Made by a program: the position numbers and the translations under genes. Positions 59,629-64,000 of a DNA stretch of 64,000 nucleotides are shown one piece after another. The DNA comes from Labyrinthula sp. Ha (Eukaryota > Sar > Bigyra > Labyrinthulida > Labyrinthulaceae). A model generated the notes under the pieces. That model had not been told where the DNA came from. It ran no database searches and worked only from the letters and a program-made list of their open reading frames with translations. The DNA lies in contig JAALGZ010000007.1 in NCBI GenBank assembly GCA_015227615.1, forward strand, positions 1,054,001-1,118,000, written 5' to 3'. Within the stretch, counting starts at the first letter, position 1. Each line of letters begins with the position of its first letter.

Positions 59629-59844
59629 TTAATGAAACACTGTTGTAGTCTTTAGGAGCTCTATCAGCTGCCGCTCATTTCTTCTTTCTGTTTCTTTTGT
59701 GGCATATCCCAGTACAAGATAATCTTTGCCATAAAAGATGCCTTCATCAGCTGTCAAGGAAGACTGTCTCCGTTGGACTTCTTGTAAGAACTTCTCCCGG
59801 TCTTTTTCCTTCTTCTTGCGAAAAGCACAACATAAGAACTTCCC
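59629..59844 (-). CDS. possible terminal exon, highly charged
   Basis: An open frame of 71 codons without an ATG. The product is charged and helical-looking (RKKKEKDREKFLQEVQRRQ, then DYLVLGYATKETERRNERQL). The bias looks coding, but two other frames are also open over part of it. I found no typical tiny-intron acceptor to connect it to an upstream exon. It would be divergent from the gene starting at 59945. Family unknown. Confidence 0.25.
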   Translation of the reverse strand, partial: GKFLCCAFRKKKEKDREKFLQEVQRRQSSLTADEGIFYGKDYLVLGYATKETERRNERQLIELLKTTTVFH

Positions 59845-59944
59845 TTATCACTCGGTGAAACTCTTGTTTGTCCTTTCTTGTTTGTTATCACCAGGAATAG
59901 ATAGAAACTGGGAAATCTACCAAAATTTCCCAAAATCAAATTAA

Positions 59945-60487
59945 ATGCAGCATCATCGAGAACGAAAAAGAACTTTCAGTCGAAAAGCTTCTACTTGGTC
60001 TACCGACTGGGACCTTGTATCTGAAGAATCAGAATCAACTACATGGGAAAGATTAAGCTCCATTAAATCTTTTACAGCATCTGAAGTCTCAGATATTGTT
60101 TTGGTTTCTCCTCAGGCGCATAGCTCCAGATCTATGGAAAAATCTTCCCAAGAGCTAAGCCCAGAAAACATTTTCACCTCTTTTGATACTGTGCTTCCCC
60201 CAAAAGCTTCCCAGATAAAACTTTCTGATATAGAGTTAACAGAAAAGGAAAGAAAAGTTCTATCCGATTTTTACGAAAAGAATGAAAACATGGATCTTCT
60301 AACAAACTTTTTAAATGCAGACATAGTTACTAAAACATCACGAATACTGGGAGGAGTCGGATTATACTGGTTCTTGTTCAAGTTTAACAGAGGTTCAATT
60401 TCACAAAAGGTTGCACTACTTTCCGCATATTACATATACCGAAAAATCTCAAACAACGCAGCCTTGTTGCAGTTACCTGCTTTCTAA
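59945..60487 (+). CDS. hypothetical protein with two short hydrophobic segments
   Basis: Intronless, 180 residues. The ATG directly follows an in-frame TAA, which fixes the start. The N-terminus is basic (MQHHRERKRTFSRK) and then Ser-rich and acidic. The C-terminal third has two hydrophobic stretches (about 135-147, ILGGVGLYWFLFK, and 156-168, VALLSAYYIYRKI) separated by a short turn, like a membrane hairpin. I do not recognise the family. Convergent with the C1-CRIB gene. Confidence 0.55.
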   Translation: MQHHRERKRTFSRKASTWSTDWDLVSEESESTTWERLSSIKSFTASEVSDIVLVSPQAHSSRSMEKSSQELSPENIFTSFDTVLPPKASQIKLSDIELTEKERKVLSDFYEKNENMDLLTNFLNADIVTKTSRILGGVGLYWFLFKFNRGSISQKVALLSAYYIYRKISNNAALLQLPAF

Positions 60488-60639
60488 CGAGGCAAGTATA
60501 GGAAAACGATAAGCGAATAGTTTTGTGTTGGTAGAAAGCAACTTGTTCATATGGACTAGCCTATTCAAAAGTAAACAAAAGCTGTGTTATCAAAGATAAA
60601 GTATGACAATACACTAATTATCAGTTCGAAGAACTTTTT

Positions 60640-61651
60640 TTAGTTCAAGGCGTTTATCTGCATCCTTTGAATCTCCTGTCTCCTGGCTTCATCCAACGGT
60701 ATCAAATTTATATTTGCAGTTCCTGAAATGTGAGAAAAATTTGAAGGCGCTCCAATTTGAATATCACAACTGTTCTTCTTTTTCTTTGCAATCTTCGGGA
60801 CCGATTTAGATCGAGTTTTTTCCTTGTTCTCCTCAGTGAATAACGAGGTTCCCATAAACCGAGAAAACAAGTTCAATGAATTTATTGTCCGAGACTTCAA
60901 ACCTTTGAACAATTTCCTATGCTTCTTGCGTAACTTTTTTGTTTCTTGCTCTTCAATATTTTGAGAAACAGGAGGTGCTGAATATCGTCCTTTTCTAATT
61001 CATGAAACTAAGAAAAATAAATACTGTGGTGAGCAGCTTCCTAAATTACTTTCGAAATCCAGTCCACAAGCAGGATGAAACATAACTTTGCAAATAGAGC
61101 ATTTTAAACCTAAATCTCAACAAGAATATCTCTGTACTGTTGTCATAGTGCTGAATGTGCAGCTTGCATTTGTCACAAAGGGTTTCTTCTACGGCCTTTT
61201 GTGCAACTAAAGTGTGTTTTATATGAAAGGAGCAATCAGGTTCATCCGACTTAACAGCATAGTCTCTGATATTAGTATATGAGAGATTAACTTCAGCTTT
61301 GTTGCCTAACACGGGTTTAACTTCTTCTTTATTTGTAGACAATTTCGATAAAAATGAAACTTTATTTGGTCCCGATACACACGAAAGTTTCTTATTTGCA
61401 ATAGATAAACACTTCTGATGAACATTTAAGTTACACCTTGAACAGTTACAGCCATGAGCAGCTACGCCAAGCATTAGCCCACCGCAAACCTGAAACTAAT
61501 TGTAGATAAGAGTGAGTACAGCACACGAGGAAGGTGAAGAAAATGACGACTTTGTAAAGAAATGAGAATCCAATGAGGCATTTTTGCTGTTATTTTGAGT
61601 TTTGGACCCTCTTGGAGATGCTGGCCTGGTGTTGAATCCAGTTTCGTCCAT
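60640..61651 (-). CDS. C1-C1-CRIB protein, putative DAG- and Rho-GTPase-linked adaptor
   Basis: Four exons on the minus strand: 61651-61520, 61489-61138, 61109-61025 and 60994-60640. The introns are 30, 28 and 30 nt; 307 residues. The first C1 zinc domain has H30-x12-C43-x2-C46-x13-C60-x2-C63-x4-H68-x2-C71, with C81 closing it. The second has H136-x12-C149-x2-C152-x12-C165-x2-C168-x4-H173-x2-C176, with C187 possibly closing it. Each ligand set is completed only by splicing, which supports the introns. A basic stretch (KKLRKKHRKL) and a CRIB-like motif IGAPSNFSHISG (about 270-281) follow. C1 domains bind diacylglycerol or membranes, and CRIB binds Cdc42/Rac. No catalytic domain is present. The second His of the CRIB consensus is missing. 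Confidence 0.8.
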
Positions 61652-63651
61652 GTTCTCTAGTATCTATCTTTTCTTGAGAACTTTTAATAATGACGTGGCA
61701 TTATGTATAATTGAAGAAAAAAACAAAACATGATTTGATATCATAGGAAGTAGCAATGGTTAGTCGTATATAATACCCCCAATATATTCTAAAAGAGAAA
61801 AATTTGCATTTATTCTTTCAATGAAGATCTATCCTTTACTTGTTGTAAAGTTGAACATAGCTAGAATAAATCAAGCGGAGGCAATGGACTGAAATCAAGT
61901 TGCTCAAATCTCAACAGGAGAAGAAATCCAAAGTTTCTATTAAATTAGTCCAGGATTAATTTTACGACACCATTTATATATAAGATTTCTATATCAATAG
62001 CACATACATAACTTATTTTTCTCAGTTTTCTATGGGAGTTCGTTACTGCTTTGGACTTAAAGTTGTAATTTCTCATGCTCAACTGCTCTCAACAATAATG
62101 TTAGGATCAAATACAGTTATCTGAAACTCTAGCCATTCTTTAAATCAATACACATATAAAATCTTTTACACCCGTTTCTCTCCTAAAGTGACCCGTTGCT
62201 TTGTGATAAATATGTTGTGACATAAATTTAGGTTTAGAAAAAATATTATGTTATATACAATCTACGTACAAATGGTTTTAATGAACTCATTGCAAAAATT
62301 TTAAAGTTTTCCCCACTAATCAGCTTTCCAAAAAATCTGAGGTAAGTGTTTTAAAGCTTGGGCCTTTCATTATCAGAGCATTAAATCACAAGGGTTCAAC
62401 TATACTGTTCTGTTGATAACAGTGTTTGAAACCGGCAGGAAATATTGAAAATACGGAAAAAAGTTATAAGTTATGTACAATTAGCAAAAGAAAACTGTTA
62501 ACATATTCTTATCATCTTCGTTTTTTTGAGTTTACAGTTCTCCAGTTTTGGAATAACTTTGAATATAGAACATATTGAACCGTAGTTTTGTAACAAGAAA
62601 AAAAGTCCTTTTTTTTCCTCCTCTGAAGTAGAGATATATTAAAATCTAAATAAAGAACGGTACTTTATCCATTTTCATGGACTAAAACAAAAATTTGGAG
62701 TGCAAACTGAGTGTTATGCTTAAAATTTTGTGAACTGAGTCAATCAAGTCTTTTCTTCCTTTCATCGTTTGAAAAACGATTCTGTTATAATAAGAGTAAA
62801 GCATTAGTTAATTCATTTCTCCTTAAGTTAAACACTTAACGTATTGTTACCTTTATTTTTGCTTAATTATGTATCTTTCTGAGTTCTAAGAGAGAATCTC
62901 TTCCGAAGAATGTTTTTTTTTGAATTTTATAATAGTATTCAGGGATACTTAAACGAACGGCATCCAACAGTGTACTCAAAATCATAACCACTAACCCCGA
63001 GATATTTAAACTCGTGAATAATTTTTTTTGAGTCATATCTCATTCTGCTGTTTTGTCACAGTTTCAACAGCAAAACGCTGCTCAATCTTCTTGCCTCCAC
63101 GACTTTCTTTGCGCAACAGTCCTTACTCAATAATAGAGTACTTAGCCTAAATTAACCTCAGCAAGAAAACTTCGCCTTTAACACCAGCTATGTTCCATTT
63201 GGCTTTGGTTAAAAACATATGTTTCTGATTCTGGTGCTACGTATAGTAGAAGTGAAGAGATGCAGCATTATGATACTTTCACCATTTTTAGTACTCCATG
63301 GGGTACTCGTCCAGAATGTTCTTGCTCAACAATTGCAAATAGGCACTTCTACACAGAAATAAAGCATCAACCTTTTAAGTACCCTCTACCCGTTATTTTC
63401 TTCGCAGGAAAAGATCCTCTGTGATATTTACTTACACCTACAATGCGCTCATTGGTATTGAAAGAAACATGAGGGGCGAATTATGCAACACAAAAAATCT
63501 CGGCAACAAATATTATGTACGCAAAAAACAAAACAAAGGGAGCCGAAATAGTCCGTGATACCAAATTGCTTTTATTGACAGTTATCTGTACAGTACTCAT
63601 ATGACCTGCAATACAATGTAGCCAGGAACGAAACGACCGTGAGCCCTAGAA
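61652..63651. other. gene desert near right edge
   Basis: AT-rich sequence with many short T and A runs. No gene, RNA or repeat was recognised. It presumably includes the promoter of the C1-CRIB gene at its left end. Confidence 0.55.
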
Positions 63652-64000
63652 TCAAAGTCCAAAGGCGTTCTTCATAACATGAACAAAGTTATATCCTTGA
63701 TTTCCTTGTATCCAATAATCGTAGGCTTTTTTGCCAGAATACTTCAAGCCTAGGTTACCATCTGTAGTAACAATCTGTGCATCTTTAACAACCACTAACA
63801 TTTCCTCCTTTCTTCTGTGGAATCTAGACTCTAGGCCAAACTGCTCTGCCAAGCTAATCCTAGTTAAATTATCTTTAAATTTAAAGGCTGAAAACTTCTC
63901 ATAAGTTAACCTGTCAATCATTTTGTTGTATCCCTGTTCTGCAGAATCCAAAGACAAGATAACCAGTTCAACCCGAGCGCTTTCGTCTGAACGCAAAATC
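63652..64000 (-). CDS. C-terminal part of an unrecognised gene, cut by the window edge
   Basis: The frame is open from the window edge to the stop at 63652, about 115 codons, and no start is visible, so the gene continues beyond 64000. The sequence is soluble and mixed in charge (VELVILSLDSAEQGYNKM; KDAQIVTTDGNLGLKYSGKK; final GYNFVHVMKNAFGL). I do not recognise the family. Coding character is judged from composition and length only. Confidence 0.55.
   Translation of the reverse strand, partial: ILRSDESARVELVILSLDSAEQGYNKMIDRLTYEKFSAFKFKDNLTRISLAEQFGLESRFHRRKEEMLVVVKDAQIVTTDGNLGLKYSGKKAYDYWIQGNQGYNFVHVMKNAFGL

Noticed and set aside
59738-59944. 68-codon frame directly before the gene at 59945 as its N-terminal part
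   Set aside because: A TAA codon sits immediately before ATG 59945 in the same frame, and no tiny intron removes it.
1-64000. Apparent excess of TAG and CTA triplets in the deserts
   Set aside because: A count over twenty desert lines chosen at regular spacing gave about one of each per 60 nt, which is what the base composition predicts. The impression came from lines picked by eye.
1-64000. Ciliate origin because of the tiny introns
   Set aside because: TAA (most genes), TAG (ankyrin-like, ARPC1, tail-anchored) and TGA (NDR kinase) all end full-length proteins, so there is no stop-codon reassignment as in Paramecium or Tetrahymena.

Overview
This is nuclear DNA of a microbial eukaryote. 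It carries spliceosomal introns and a eukaryotic core gene set: MCM2, 26S proteasome Rpn3, NEDD8 E1 UBA3, ARPC1, a syntaxin-18-like SNARE, GSK-3, an NDR kinase and a TRF4-like polymerase. TAA, TAG and TGA all serve as stops, so the code looks standard. The sequence is AT-rich. Sixteen introns could be placed by frame and family alignment. All are 28-32 nt long, 14 of 16 begin GTA (the other two GTG) and 15 of 16 end TAG. Introns of this size with an unchanged code, plus an ectoine-type EctB gene, would suit a heterotrophic stramenopile of the bicosoecid/opalozoan side. That placement is inference only.

Layout: genes sit in tight islands separated by 2-8 kb of sequence in which I see no gene, RNA or transposon. 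Island 1 (5.4-9.1 kb): a formyltransferase divergent from a single-chain urease. Island 2 (13.2-19.9 kb): MCM2, a MYND-finger protein, a syntaxin-18-like SNARE, Rpn3 and an OvoA-type methyltransferase, packed head-to-head and tail-to-tail. Island 3 (27.2-28.9 kb): an NDR-family kinase. Island 4 (33.1-40.4 kb): EctB with a presequence-like N-terminus, UBA3, a TRF4-like nucleotidyltransferase and an ankyrin-like protein. Island 5 (46.2-47.3 kb): GSK-3. Island 6 (55.0-56.7 kb): ARPC1 and a tail-anchored protein. Island 7 (59.9-61.7 kb): an unknown membrane protein and a C1-C1-CRIB protein. A partial gene runs off the right edge. About 60 percent of the window is gene desert.

The genes do not form one pathway. 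Most are housekeeping (replication, proteasome, neddylation, actin, ER fusion). Three are metabolic genes of patchy distribution in protists: urease (nitrogen from urea), EctB (2,4-diaminobutyrate, first committed step of ectoine synthesis) and a stand-alone methyltransferase matching the C-terminal domain of the ovothiol enzyme OvoA. The strongest non-gene signals are the uniform tiny introns and a 14-nt motif, TGGGCC-NNN-TGGCC, found upstream of three genes (MCM2, the NDR kinase and the tail-anchored protein).
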